From contig JAAYUG010000154.1 of the NCBI GenBank assembly GCA_012517825.1, positions 1 to 55,773 on the forward strand: a stretch of 55,773 bases of DNA. Direction: 5' to 3'. Made by a program: the position numbers and the translations under genes. Each line of letters begins with the position of its first letter. Within the stretch, counting starts at the first letter, position 1. Origin of the DNA: Bacteroidales bacterium (GTDB lineage Bacteria > Bacteroidota > Bacteroidia > Bacteroidales > JAAYUG01). A model generated the notes under the pieces. The model was not told where the DNA came from, ran no database searches, and saw only the letters and a program-made list of their open reading frames with translations. Below are positions 27,301 to 35,494 of the stretch, in pieces.

Positions 27301-27473
27301 AATTAGAGTTTTAGCACAATTTTTTTGCGTTTCATGATTGAGTTCAGCGGTCAAAATACAAAGAAAATACAGTAATTTTGAAGGGCCAAAGGGATTTTTT
27401 TTGTTTTTTTTCAGGAATTGCATTTCTTTGCAGCGGTAAAAACAAACGAAGTATTAACTAAAAACTTACAATT

Positions 27474-27713
27474 ATGTCTGACATCGCTTCAAGAGTAAAG
27501 TCAATCATTGTTGACAAACTGGGTGTTGACGAAAGTGAAGTTACGCCCGAAGCCAGCTTCACCAATGATCTGGGAGCTGATTCTCTTGACACGGTAGAGC
27601 TGATCATGGAATTCGAAAAGGAATTCAATCTGAGCATTCCTGACGATGCAGCCGAAGGGATCAGCACGGTAGGAGAAGCTATTAAGTACATTGAAGAAAA
27701 CGTTAAGAAATAA
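27474..27713 (+). CDS. acpP: Acyl carrier protein
   Basis: 79-residue acidic four-helix protein that carries growing fatty acyl chains on a phosphopantetheine arm. The attachment serine is S37 in the D-S-L motif ([15 protein letters not shown]). ATG 27474 gives [20 protein letters not shown]. It is the first gene of the acpP-fabF-rnc unit, 18 bp before fabF. Confidence 0.98.
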   Translation: MSDIASRVKSIIVDKLGVDESEVTPEASFTNDLGADSLDTVELIMEFEKEFNLSIPDDAAEGISTVGEAIKYIEENVKK

Positions 27714-27731
27714 ATTCCAAAACCTGGATTT

Positions 27732-28982
27732 ATGGAGTTGAAACGGGCGGTAGTTACTGGCCTGGGGGCGGTTACACCTGTTGGAAATAATGTTCCCGAG
27801 TTTTGGAAAAACATTATTGACGGGGTAAGTGGTTGTGAGCTTATTACCCGTTTCGATACGTCCAAATATAAAACCAGGTTTGCCTGCCAGGTAAAAAATT
27901 TTGATCCCACTCAGGTCATCGACAAGAAGGAAGTCAGGAAGCTGGATTTGTTTTCCCAGTTTTCCCTTGTTTGTGCCCATGAGGCGGTTCTTGATTCCGG
28001 TCTGGATCTGGAGCATATTGACCATGACCGTGCCGGTGTTATTTGGGGATCAGGCATTGGCGGGATAGAAACATTTTTGCAGGAAGTGCGCGGGTATTTG
28101 GGCGGTGATGGGACCCCCAGGTACAGTCCGTTCTTTATACCCCGCATGATTGCTGACATAGCTGGCGGTCATATTTCGATAAAGTACAATTTCAGGGGGC
28201 CGAACTATACAACGGTATCGGCCTGTGCATCTTCCAATAACGCCATAGCGGAAGCATTAATGCTGATCCGGCTGGGGAAAGCCGATATCATCATTGCAGG
28301 CGGTTCCGAAGCAGCCATTAACGAACCTGGTCTCGGAGGGTTTAATGCCATGCACGCTTTGAGCACCCGCAATGAGGAATATAAAACAGCTTCCCGTCCT
28401 TTTGACGGTACGCGCGATGGTTTTGTTATGGGCGAAGGAGGAGGTGCATTGATTATTGAGGAATATGAACATGCCAGAAAACGGGGTGCCCGTATTTACT
28501 GTGAATTGATGGGTGCCGGGCTGACAGCCGATGCATACCATCTGACAGCTCCGCATCCTGAAGGGTTGGGTGCAAAAAAGGTTATGGAACTGGCCATCCA
28601 GGATGCCGGACTGAAACCTGAGCAGATTGATTACATCAATATGCATGGTACTTCCACTCCTTTGAACGATGTGGCCGAAGCAACAGCCGTTAAAGCTGTG
28701 TTCGGGGACCATGCCTATAAGATGCATCTCAGTTCCACGAAATCTATGACGGGGCATTTGCTCGGGGCTGCCGGTGTGGTGGAAGCTATTGCCACCATAC
28801 TTGCCATACGCGATAGCGTGGTGCCACCCACCATGCACTTTACCACCGAAGACCCGAACATCGACTACAAACTGAATTTTACCTTCAATAAAGCTCAGCA
28901 ACGTGACATCCGCTATGCACTCAGCAATACCTTCGGGTTTGGAGGGCATAACGTTAGTGTAGTCTTTGGAAAACTATCCTGA
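27732..28982 (+). CDS. fabF: Beta-ketoacyl-ACP synthase II
   Basis: Elongating condensing enzyme of type II fatty acid synthesis, partner of the adjacent ACP. The 416-residue thiolase-fold protein has the Cys-His-His triad: C165 (TVSACASSNNA), H305 (NMHGTSTPLND) and H342 (SMTGHLLGAAG). The C-terminal NTFGFGGHNVSVVF motif is intact. Length and residues are standard. rnc follows after 8 bp. Confidence 0.98.
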   Translation: MELKRAVVTGLGAVTPVGNNVPEFWKNIIDGVSGCELITRFDTSKYKTRFACQVKNFDPTQVIDKKEVRKLDLFSQFSLVCAHEAVLDSGLDLEHIDHDRAGVIWGSGIGGIETFLQEVRGYLGGDGTPRYSPFFIPRMIADIAGGHISIKYNFRGPNYTTVSACASSNNAIAEALMLIRLGKADIIIAGGSEAAINEPGLGGFNAMHALSTRNEEYKTASRPFDGTRDGFVMGEGGGALIIEEYEHARKRGARIYCELMGAGLTADAYHLTAPHPEGLGAKKVMELAIQDAGLKPEQIDYINMHGTSTPLNDVAEATAVKAVFGDHAYKMHLSSTKSMTGHLLGAAGVVEAIATILAIRDSVVPPTMHFTTEDPNIDYKLNFTFNKAQQRDIRYALSNTFGFGGHNVSVVFGKLS

Positions 28983-28990
28983 ATTCTCGT

Positions 28991-29725
28991 GTGATTAAGC
29001 CTATTTTTACCCGTTTTCGAAGAAAAACGGACCTACAACGCAGACTATTTTATCAGTTGCCACCTATTACAGGTTTCCGACCGGGAAACCTGTCGCTGTA
29101 CGAACTGGCATTTATCCACCGTTCTGCTTCCATACGCATGCCTGACGGGGAGGTCATGAACAACGAACGGCTCGAATACCTGGGTGATGCTGTGCTCGAT
29201 GCTATTATCAGCGATTTTCTCTTTAGCAGTTTCCCGGATAAGGATGAAGGGTTCCTTTCAAAATTAAGGAGCCGTATTGTCAAGAGAACCCAGCTTAATC
29301 AGATTGCGGAAAAAATGGGCATACATAAATTACTGGTTTCCAATACTGAACATGGGAACGGAGTAAAAAATGTTTATGGCGATGCTCTGGAGGCTCTGGT
29401 AGGTGCCGTTTATCTTGACAGAGGATTTCAGCGGGCCAGAAAATTCGTTCTTGAACGTGTACTTTACAAATATGTTGATCTGGAAGCCCTGATCTCGCAG
29501 GAGGCTGACTTTAAGAGCCGCGTAATTGAATGGGCGCAGAAAGAAAAAAAAGATGTTTGTATTGAAACACAGGAAATCTATCAGGAAGAAACCAAAGTCC
29601 CCACCTTTTTCAGCCGTGTACGACTTGGCGATCAAATACTTGGCGAAGGAACCGGTTCCTCAAAAAAGGAAGCAGAACAAAATGCGGCAGAAATAGCATA
29701 TTACCAGTATCTGGTTTTTCATTAA
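28991..29725 (+). CDS. rnc: Ribonuclease III
   Basis: Double-strand-specific endonuclease for rRNA and mRNA processing. 244 residues. The catalytic domain carries the signature NNERLEYLGDAVLDAIISDF (about residues 55-74) and the later acidic cluster YGDALEALVGAVYLD. The C-terminal double-strand RNA-binding domain begins at about residue 172 and ends GTGSSKKEAEQNAAEIAYYQYL. The start is GTG 28991, 8 bp after fabF; the next in-frame ATG is inside the domain. The first 30 residues are basic and typical of the Bacteroidota form. Confidence 0.96.
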   Translation: MIKPIFTRFRRKTDLQRRLFYQLPPITGFRPGNLSLYELAFIHRSASIRMPDGEVMNNERLEYLGDAVLDAIISDFLFSSFPDKDEGFLSKLRSRIVKRTQLNQIAEKMGIHKLLVSNTEHGNGVKNVYGDALEALVGAVYLDRGFQRARKFVLERVLYKYVDLEALISQEADFKSRVIEWAQKEKKDVCIETQEIYQEETKVPTFFSRVRLGDQILGEGTGSSKKEAEQNAAEIAYYQYLVFH

Positions 29726-29735
29726 CAGGCCTTTT

Positions 29736-30167
29736 ATGCCTCGTACGTCACATGTGCTTAAAGATAATACACCGGAACAGCTTCATTTGATTGCTGTTTC
29801 CTCCCATGAGCCTGATTACCGTGTTTCCTGGCTGGTGAATTCATCGCTGAAAATTCAGTTGCGCAAAACATCCGATCATATTGTTCCTGTTTCGGCCGGT
29901 ACGGAAAATGAAACCGGGTTTTCCTGCTATGGTTATTCCGATCAGGATGCATTATTGGAATATTTTCTGGTGAGCAATCATTCAGAAAATGGGTATCTTT
30001 TGCCTAAATACAAGAACATCGATTATTTCCTGTATATTGCCGGAGAGGTTCCTGCTGATTTTCTGAAAAATATCATTGCCCGGCTGAAAACTACTCCGGG
30101 AATCATTACGGCTTTTGAACTTGTTCTGACAGAACCGCGGTTTGTCCGGTTATTTCAGTTCAGGTGA
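29736..30167 (+). CDS. IPExxxVDY-family protein
   Basis: 143-residue cytoplasmic protein. It carries LLPKYKNIDYFLYIAG at about residues 88-103, which matches the I-P-E-x-x-x-V-D-Y motif that names a Bacteroidota-specific family. Its place directly after rnc (10 bp gap) is the usual one for that family. No enzymatic motif is seen and the function is unknown. In relatives pyk often comes next; here a SPOR protein follows instead. Confidence 0.8.
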   Translation: MPRTSHVLKDNTPEQLHLIAVSSHEPDYRVSWLVNSSLKIQLRKTSDHIVPVSAGTENETGFSCYGYSDQDALLEYFLVSNHSENGYLLPKYKNIDYFLYIAGEVPADFLKNIIARLKTTPGIITAFELVLTEPRFVRLFQFR

Positions 30168-30235
30168 CTTATGGTAAGGAGAAGGGAAATGACAGGAGGG
30201 AAGGAAAGAGAAGATAAGATAAGAGGGATTTGTAT

Positions 30236-30243
30236 TACCTTTG
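30236..30243 (+). promoter_or_regulatory. -7 promoter box of the SPOR gene
   Basis: TACCTTTG, an exact TAnnTTTG match. It lies inside the longest open frame (TTG 30230), so translation must begin downstream, at GTG 30263. A purine-rich tract (about 30175-30228) precedes it. Confidence 0.5.
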
Positions 30244-30262
30244 TGATTCCAAAAAAGAAAGT

Positions 30263-30727
30263 GTGCGCAGTTTTGTTCTTATAATCCTTTGTATGGCAGG
30301 TTCATTTTCCTGTCTGGCTCAGGGAAGCACCGGGAACGATTTCTATTCAGCTTTTCTCAGTGATCTGCGCAACAACAATTTGTCAAAAGGCAAAATAGAG
30401 ATTATAACCCCGGCTCAGCTTGATACCCTGGTAAATTATGTATGCTACCAGACTTCGTTGCAGCAAAAGCAAGGGTTTCCGGGTTATCGTATCCGAATTT
30501 TTTCCGACGGATCCCAGTCGGCCCGCCAGAAAATGTTTGCTGAAAAGGCCCGTTTTCTGAAGCACTTTGAGCAATATGATGTGTATATTTCCTATGTAGC
30601 GCCTTACTGGAAAATTTATGTGGGTGATTTTCTTACTCGAAGTGAAGCATTGAAAGCATATGAAGCGATAAAGAAAGTCTACCCGTATGCATTCATTGTG
30701 AATGATTTTGTGAAAATTTCTGATTAA
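30263..30727 (+). CDS. Secreted SPOR-domain protein
   Basis: 154 residues starting at GTG 30263, giving a clean signal peptide (MRSFVLIILCMAGSFSCLA before QGSTGN). The C-terminal SPOR fold covers about residues 70-150 (GYRIRIFSDGSQSARQKM; YDVYISYVAPYWKIYVGDFLTRSEALKAY). SPOR domains bind glycan strands stripped of stem peptides, often at division sites, so a periplasmic peptidoglycan role is likely. The longer reading from TTG 30230 would start upstream of the promoter box. Next gene starts 24 bp later. Confidence 0.87.
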   Translation: MRSFVLIILCMAGSFSCLAQGSTGNDFYSAFLSDLRNNNLSKGKIEIITPAQLDTLVNYVCYQTSLQQKQGFPGYRIRIFSDGSQSARQKMFAEKARFLKHFEQYDVYISYVAPYWKIYVGDFLTRSEALKAYEAIKKVYPYAFIVNDFVKISD

Positions 30728-30751
30728 CATATTGCCGCAACAGGCAGAGGT

Positions 30752-32653
30752 ATGAGCGAACTGATCAAACACGAATGCGGAATAGCCCTGATACGGCTAC
30801 TTAAGCCTCTTGAGTACTATCAGCGAAAATATGGTTCCTGGCTGTACGGTTTGCATAAGTTGTACCTGCTGATGGAAAAACAGCACAACCGGGGACAGGA
30901 CGGAGCAGGGGTTGCGGCCGTGAAGTTTGATATGGACCCGGGCATGCCTTATATTTTCAGGCACCGGTCGATTGAACCAAATGCCATCGATGATGTCTTC
31001 AGAAAGATATCCAAAACTTACCGCAAGCTGGAAAAGAAGGACCAGGATCTGATGTCGGATGTTACGTATGTAAAAAGCCATATACCTTTTGCGGCCGAAT
31101 TGTATCTTGGGCACCTTCGCTACGGAACTTTCGGGGGAAATACGCTCGATTACGTGCATCCGGTTATGCGGCAGAATAACTGGCGCTCACGGAATCTGGT
31201 TATGGCCGGAAACTTCAACCTGACCAATGTGGATGAAATTTTCAGCATTCTGGTTGATCTGGGCCAGCATCCTAAGGATTTCTCAGATACCGTTACCATT
31301 CTTGAAAACGTAGGGCACTTTCTCGATACGGAGGTTCAGAGAAAATTCAATCAGTTCAAGGCAGAGGGATACAACAACCGGGAAATATCATTTCTGATCG
31401 AAGAAAACCTTGATGTTTCCTATATTCTCAGAGAATCGAGCAAAAAGTGGGACGGGGGTTATGCCATTATCGGAATGATAGGTCATGGCGATGCATTTGT
31501 TATGCGCGATCCATGGGGTATCAGACCAGCTTATTATTATAAGGATGATGAAGTAGCTGTTGTTGCTTCAGAACGTCCCGTAATCCAAACTGTCTTTAAC
31601 GTGCCTTATGAACAGGTTTATGAAATTCCCGCAGGTAATGCATTGATAATTAAAAAGAAAGGGGACGTTTTCCTTTCTGAGGTCCGTGAACCCAAACCAA
31701 AGAAATCCTGTTCCTTCGAACGAATCTATTTTTCGCGGGGCAGTGACCGTGATATTTACCGGGAGAGGAAAACTCTGGGAGAACTGCTTGTACCCTCCAT
31801 ACTGAAGGCGATTGACTATGACCTGGATCATACGGTGTTTTCCTATATACCCAATACAGCTGAAACAGCCTTCTATGGAATGATCAAAGGGATCGAGCGC
31901 TACATGCTGGAAGAGACGTTCGGAAACATTAACGGACGCAACCAGATGCCTGGCAAGGAGGAACTGGCGGCTATTTTGTACCGTAAGCCAAGGGTGGAAA
32001 AGGTTGCCATAAAGGATATCAGATTAAGGACATTTATCAGCCAGGACAAAGGACGTGACGATCTGGTAGAACATGTGTATGATATCACATACGGTACACT
32101 GGAACCGGGCGTGGACAACCTGGTGATCATTGACGACAGCATAGTGCGGGGAACTACCTTAAAAAAGAGCATTCTGCGGATACTTGACCGGCTGGGCCCA
32201 AAGAAGATTGTTGTGGTTTCATCTTCGCCCCAGATCCGGTATCCTGATTGCTATGGAATTGATATGGCCAAGCTGGGTGATTTCATCGCATTCCGCGCTG
32301 CTGTCAGATTACTGCAGGATACAGGACAGCATAAGATTTTGAATGAGGTGTACCGTAAATGCAAAGAACAGCAGCACAAGCCGAAAGAAGAGATCGTGAA
32401 TTATGTAAAGGAGATCTATGCCCCTTTCAGCGAGGAAGAAATTTCGGCAAAAATTGCCGAACTGCTGAAAACAGAGGACATTAAAGCCGATGTGTGCATT
32501 GTATATCAGACAGTAGAAAACCTGCACAAAGCCTGCCCGAATCATACAGGCGACTGGTACTTTACCGGCGATTATCCTACCCCCGGCGGAAACAAAGTAG
32601 TAAATAAGTCCTTCATTAATTTCATGGAAGGCCGCAATCAAAGGGCTTACTGA
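30752..32653 (+). CDS. PurF-like amidotransferase/phosphoribosyltransferase, long form
   Basis: 633 residues, well above the roughly 450-505 of ordinary PurF. The N-terminal class II glutaminase domain has the nucleophile C9 (KHECGIAL), so eight residues would have to be removed. RGQDGAGV, HLRYGTFGG and RDPWGIRPAYYY are present. PurF has A-H-N-G-N-L-T-N where this protein reads AGNFNLTN, so the oxyanion Asn is kept and the Gly after it is Phe. The phosphoribosyltransferase half has a good PRPP loop VIIDDSIVRGTTLKK at about residue 455. It is probably a paralogue of true PurF with a related or changed role. It is convergent with the GlsB-like gene, overlapping by 7 bp. Confidence 0.82.
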   Translation: MSELIKHECGIALIRLLKPLEYYQRKYGSWLYGLHKLYLLMEKQHNRGQDGAGVAAVKFDMDPGMPYIFRHRSIEPNAIDDVFRKISKTYRKLEKKDQDLMSDVTYVKSHIPFAAELYLGHLRYGTFGGNTLDYVHPVMRQNNWRSRNLVMAGNFNLTNVDEIFSILVDLGQHPKDFSDTVTILENVGHFLDTEVQRKFNQFKAEGYNNREISFLIEENLDVSYILRESSKKWDGGYAIIGMIGHGDAFVMRDPWGIRPAYYYKDDEVAVVASERPVIQTVFNVPYEQVYEIPAGNALIIKKKGDVFLSEVREPKPKKSCSFERIYFSRGSDRDIYRERKTLGELLVPSILKAIDYDLDHTVFSYIPNTAETAFYGMIKGIERYMLEETFGNINGRNQMPGKEELAAILYRKPRVEKVAIKDIRLRTFISQDKGRDDLVEHVYDITYGTLEPGVDNLVIIDDSIVRGTTLKKSILRILDRLGPKKIVVVSSSPQIRYPDCYGIDMAKLGDFIAFRAAVRLLQDTGQHKILNEVYRKCKEQQHKPKEEIVNYVKEIYAPFSEEEISAKIAELLKTEDIKADVCIVYQTVENLHKACPNHTGDWYFTGDYPTPGGNKVVNKSFINFMEGRNQRAY

Positions 32654-33621
32654 GGGAAGAACTTGTCACGACTCAGGTAGTATCTCCAGCGTTTATAGGA
32701 GGATACATGCCGTTCAACTTTTTCAATATACAGGTCTTTTATGGTAATCATAATGCCGGTTTCCTCCACATTTCCGAAGTCTTCGGTGATTACCGTGCCA
32801 AACACTTTAAGTGTGGGGGAAAGGCTCATATAGGCGCTGATGAGCGGAGGAATATTTTCATGATGCGCCCTTACTTTCTTCACAAGAATCCGGTAGTTTT
32901 CCTGCACGGTGGGTGCTGAAAATACCTGTTCCATTTCTTCAACATTGCAATCCATCGGCAGAGGCTTGATGGGTTTTACCAGTCCTTCCCTGTCGCCATA
33001 AAACTTATTGAGAAAACACAGAATAAGGTTACGGGCCTCTTTATTAAACGAGGGATACATGGTGACCTTCCCGAAGAAATATTTCATGTGCGGATGATCC
33101 ACAATCAATGTACCTAAACCATCCCAGAGGTTGTCGAGCGCATAAATGCCCTTCCGTGCCCGCTGGGGATTGGTTGACTGGTAGGCAGGCTGCACAAATG
33201 ACCTCCCCAGTTCGATGGTATATGGCAGGTATTCCTGCTTGAATTTATCGGAGAAACGGAACCAATGGGAAGTCACCAGCTTTGATGCAATGGAATCACC
33301 GCTTTCTCCTTCATGCGGGATATAAAACCTATACCCTCCCAGAATTTCCTTGAATTTGGGATCCCAGACAATCAGCTGATGATAGGGATCAGGCGCTGTG
33401 TCGTATTCATCAATATCACATTCTTTCCCGGTTCCACCGCCTGCCCTGCGAAAGCTGAGTTCCCTGAGCCGGCCTACCTCACGCATCAGATGCGGGGAAT
33501 CATGGGCTGTGAAAATATAGATCTCGTTGTGCCCATAGTTGGTTTCACACTTGAGTTTATCCGGGGTAAGTTCCTGCAGAAGTAGTTCTTTTTCGACCGG
33601 AGGAATAATTTCTTTCATCAT
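32647..33621 (-). CDS. glsB: GNAT-type N-acyltransferase, GlsB-like (glycine lipid synthesis)
   Basis: About 324 residues with a GNAT/hemolysin-type fold (LRELSFRRAGGGTGKECDID; ILGGYRFYIPHEG; YTIELGRSFVQPAYQS). This is the family of GlsB, which in Bacteroides N-acylates glycine as the first step to glycine and serine-glycine lipids. The assignment relies on fold, length and the adjacent PlsC-type acyltransferase, the usual GlsA partner. The start is ATG 33621 or 33618. The open frame extends to GTG 33657, but those residues are not conserved-looking. A -7 box is upstream at 33741-33748. An ornithine-lipid OlsB-type role is an alternative. Confidence 0.75.
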   Translation of the reverse strand: MMKEIIPPVEKELLLQELTPDKLKCETNYGHNEIYIFTAHDSPHLMREVGRLRELSFRRAGGGTGKECDIDEYDTAPDPYHQLIVWDPKFKEILGGYRFYIPHEGESGDSIASKLVTSHWFRFSDKFKQEYLPYTIELGRSFVQPAYQSTNPQRARKGIYALDNLWDGLGTLIVDHPHMKYFFGKVTMYPSFNKEARNLILCFLNKFYGDREGLVKPIKPLPMDCNVEEMEQVFSAPTVQENYRILVKKVRAHHENIPPLISAYMSLSPTLKVFGTVITEDFGNVEETGIMITIKDLYIEKVERHVSSYKRWRYYLSRDKFFPQ

Positions 33622-33740
33622 AATAAAATTGATTTTCAATGGTATGATGGAACCCACATGTTCGTCATTTTATTATCGATGTGTTTGTGTTTGTAAAACA
33701 TCCGGGTTTCATGATACTATCTGACAAATTGATTTAGCTT

Positions 33741-33748
33741 CAAAAGTA
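33741..33748 (-). promoter_or_regulatory. -7 promoter box before the GlsB-like gene
   Basis: Plus-strand CAAAAGTA, i.e. TACTTTTG leftward, an exact TAnnTTTG match. It lies in the gap after the GlsA-like stop and suggests that the second gene has its own promoter. Confidence 0.4.
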
Positions 33749-33754
33749 ATGCAT

Positions 33755-34600
33755 TTATATCCTTTCTTTTTCCGGCAGGGAATAGACAATATTCCTGACC
33801 CAGGTAGCCCACTCCTGCGGTGATTTTGTGTGGTCAAACATTCTCCATGGTATGGGCTTTCCAAAAATCAGGGTGAGTTTTTTGTTTCTGTGCCGGTATG
33901 TTTCGTCAGGAAGCAGAAACATTTCGAGATTTGATTTGATGCCGAGAAACTTCCTCAGGTTGGCCAGAAAATAAAAATGGGAGGTATTCCGCCCGCTGAA
34001 ATGGAAAGGAATTACATCGCGCTGATATTGAACTGCTTTCTGAATAAAGTTCTTCTTCCAGGGTAAGTCTTCAATTTTTCCTTTTATACGCCTGGAAACC
34101 AGCCCGGATGGGAAAGTGAGAATCTGGGCTTCGGAACGCATGGCTTCATCCATCTTTCGTGCTGCATCCCTTCCATGCGGGCCATGCTTGTTGATGGGCA
34201 CAAACAACGGTTCCAGATTCCTGATGTTCATAAGAATATCGTTCACCAGAAACTTCACCTCCGGATATTTCTTCCCAAGAAAATGCATCAGGACCATTCC
34301 GTCGAACCCCCCAAGGGGATGATTTCCTGCAAATATGAACCTTCCCTGCGGAGGAAGATTTTCTTCACCAATAATTTCAGTAGTTACATTGAAATCGGCA
34401 ATTATGGCTTCTATGAATTCCAGCCCTTGCTTATGCCCGTGTTTACGTAAAAATTCATTGATGTAATCTTCGTGAACAATATTTTTTATAAACCGGTAAA
34501 CAAAACCGGGAATCAAAGGCGCCAGCCTTGGATTTTTCTGATGAAAAACCTTTTGTACATCAACAAACTGTATACCTGGTTCTAATCCGTCAGAGTTCAT
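33755..34600 (-). CDS. glsA: PlsC-type O-acyltransferase, GlsA-like
   Basis: 281 residues with an acyltransferase domain. The catalytic histidine is H94 in GNHPLGGFDGMVL, followed by D100 (spacing H-x5-D rather than the usual H-x4-D, as in other Bacteroidota members). The second block is TFPSGLVSRRIKGKIED. GlsA adds the second acyl chain to N-acylglycine made by GlsB; the adjacent GlsB-like gene supports this over a plain lysophosphatidate acyltransferase. A -7 box lies just upstream (34623-34630). The protein has no clear membrane helix beyond an amphipathic N-terminal region. Confidence 0.75.
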   Translation of the reverse strand: MNSDGLEPGIQFVDVQKVFHQKNPRLAPLIPGFVYRFIKNIVHEDYINEFLRKHGHKQGLEFIEAIIADFNVTTEIIGEENLPPQGRFIFAGNHPLGGFDGMVLMHFLGKKYPEVKFLVNDILMNIRNLEPLFVPINKHGPHGRDAARKMDEAMRSEAQILTFPSGLVSRRIKGKIEDLPWKKNFIQKAVQYQRDVIPFHFSGRNTSHFYFLANLRKFLGIKSNLEMFLLPDETYRHRNKKLTLIFGKPIPWRMFDHTKSPQEWATWVRNIVYSLPEKERI

Positions 34601-34622
34601 AGGAGCATAAAAATGCAGAAAG

Positions 34623-34630
34623 CAAATTTA
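34623..34630 (-). promoter_or_regulatory. -7 promoter box of the GlsA-like gene
   Basis: Plus-strand CAAATTTA, i.e. TAAATTTG leftward, an exact TAnnTTTG match, 22 nt before ATG 34600. The rest of the 34601-34950 gap shows no gene or strong structure. Confidence 0.45.
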
Positions 34631-34958
34631 ACAAAAACTGATACGGGTGGGAAAGTTCAGACGGGAAAATGTTTCTTCTGAAAAAATGCGCGCCGTATTC
34701 TGCAAAACCATACTATATGACCAATATCACACGTGCCGGGTTGGTGTTCTTCAGGAAGGCTTATCATTTTTAATTATTTATATATCAATTAATTGACATT
34801 AGTTACTGACCAATCGGTACATTCAATTCCTGCCGGCGATTTCTGAAGGTGAGGTTTTGAGACATTCCTGATTACAGAACCAAGCTCAGGTACAAATGAT
34901 TGATAAACAGCCTGATTGATGAAGTGAAATACTCCCGGATGAAAAGTTATTAACAAAG

Positions 34959-35001
34959 TGGTAAAAAATGGCAAAAAGTGGTAAAAAGTGGAGAAAAATG
35001 T
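34959..35001 (+). promoter_or_regulatory. MraZ-type operator: TGG repeats at 10-bp period
   Basis: TGG occurs at 34959, 34969, 34979 and 34989, exactly 10 bp apart, each followed by A-rich sequence. A fifth unit at 34999 has decayed to TGT. MraZ in E. coli and Mycoplasma binds TGGG-like words at the same 10-bp period upstream of its own gene. The array ends 29 bp before mraZ, so autorepression of the dcw cluster is likely. Confidence 0.75.
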
Positions 35002-35029
35002 TATAATTTTACACTCCAGACTGTAGATC

Positions 35030-35494
35030 ATGAATTCCTTTATCGGAGAATATCATTGCAAGGTTGACGCAAAGGGCAGGATCATGCTTCCTGCTGCTTT
35101 CAAGAAGCAGTTGTCGCCGGCTTCCAATGATTCTTTTGTAGTTAAAAAAGATATTTATGAAGCCTGTCTTGTGATGTATCCTCTGGAGGAATGGGAACGT
35201 CAGAATACCATTATCCGCAGCCGCATTAATCCATACAATCCGGAGCATAACCGTTTTGTGAGGGAGTTTTACAAAGGGGCTGCCGAGATAATGCTTGACG
35301 GAAATAATCGTTTGCTCATACCCCGCCGGTTACTGGATGAAGTGGGTATTGAAGGGGAGGTAATACTGGCAGGGCAGTTGGGCAAGATTGAAATATGGGC
35401 TGCCGGCAGGTACGGGAAGATGGCACCGGATGATTTTGCCCGCCTGGCAGAAAAAATTATGGGAGGAGATCAGAGTAACAATAATATCCCATAG
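35030..35494 (+). CDS. mraZ: Transcriptional regulator MraZ
   Basis: 154 residues with two AbrB-like double-psi domains. The first is FIGEYHCKVDAKGRIMLPAAFKKQL at the N-terminus. The second, at about residue 77, is FYKGAAEIMLDGNNRLLIPRRLLDEVGI, each ending in the D-x-x-x-R DNA-binding motif. It forms a ring that binds repeats upstream of its own operon. First gene of the dcw cluster; its stop directly abuts the rsmH ATG. Confidence 0.97.
   Translation: MNSFIGEYHCKVDAKGRIMLPAAFKKQLSPASNDSFVVKKDIYEACLVMYPLEEWERQNTIIRSRINPYNPEHNRFVREFYKGAAEIMLDGNNRLLIPRRLLDEVGIEGEVILAGQLGKIEIWAAGRYGKMAPDDFARLAEKIMGGDQSNNNIP

Noticed and set aside
27301-27423. N-terminal extension of PurN by 41 residues
   Set aside because: The phosphate-loop motif GSGTN must sit next to the start, and the added sequence is Lys-rich and lies in the intergenic promoter region.
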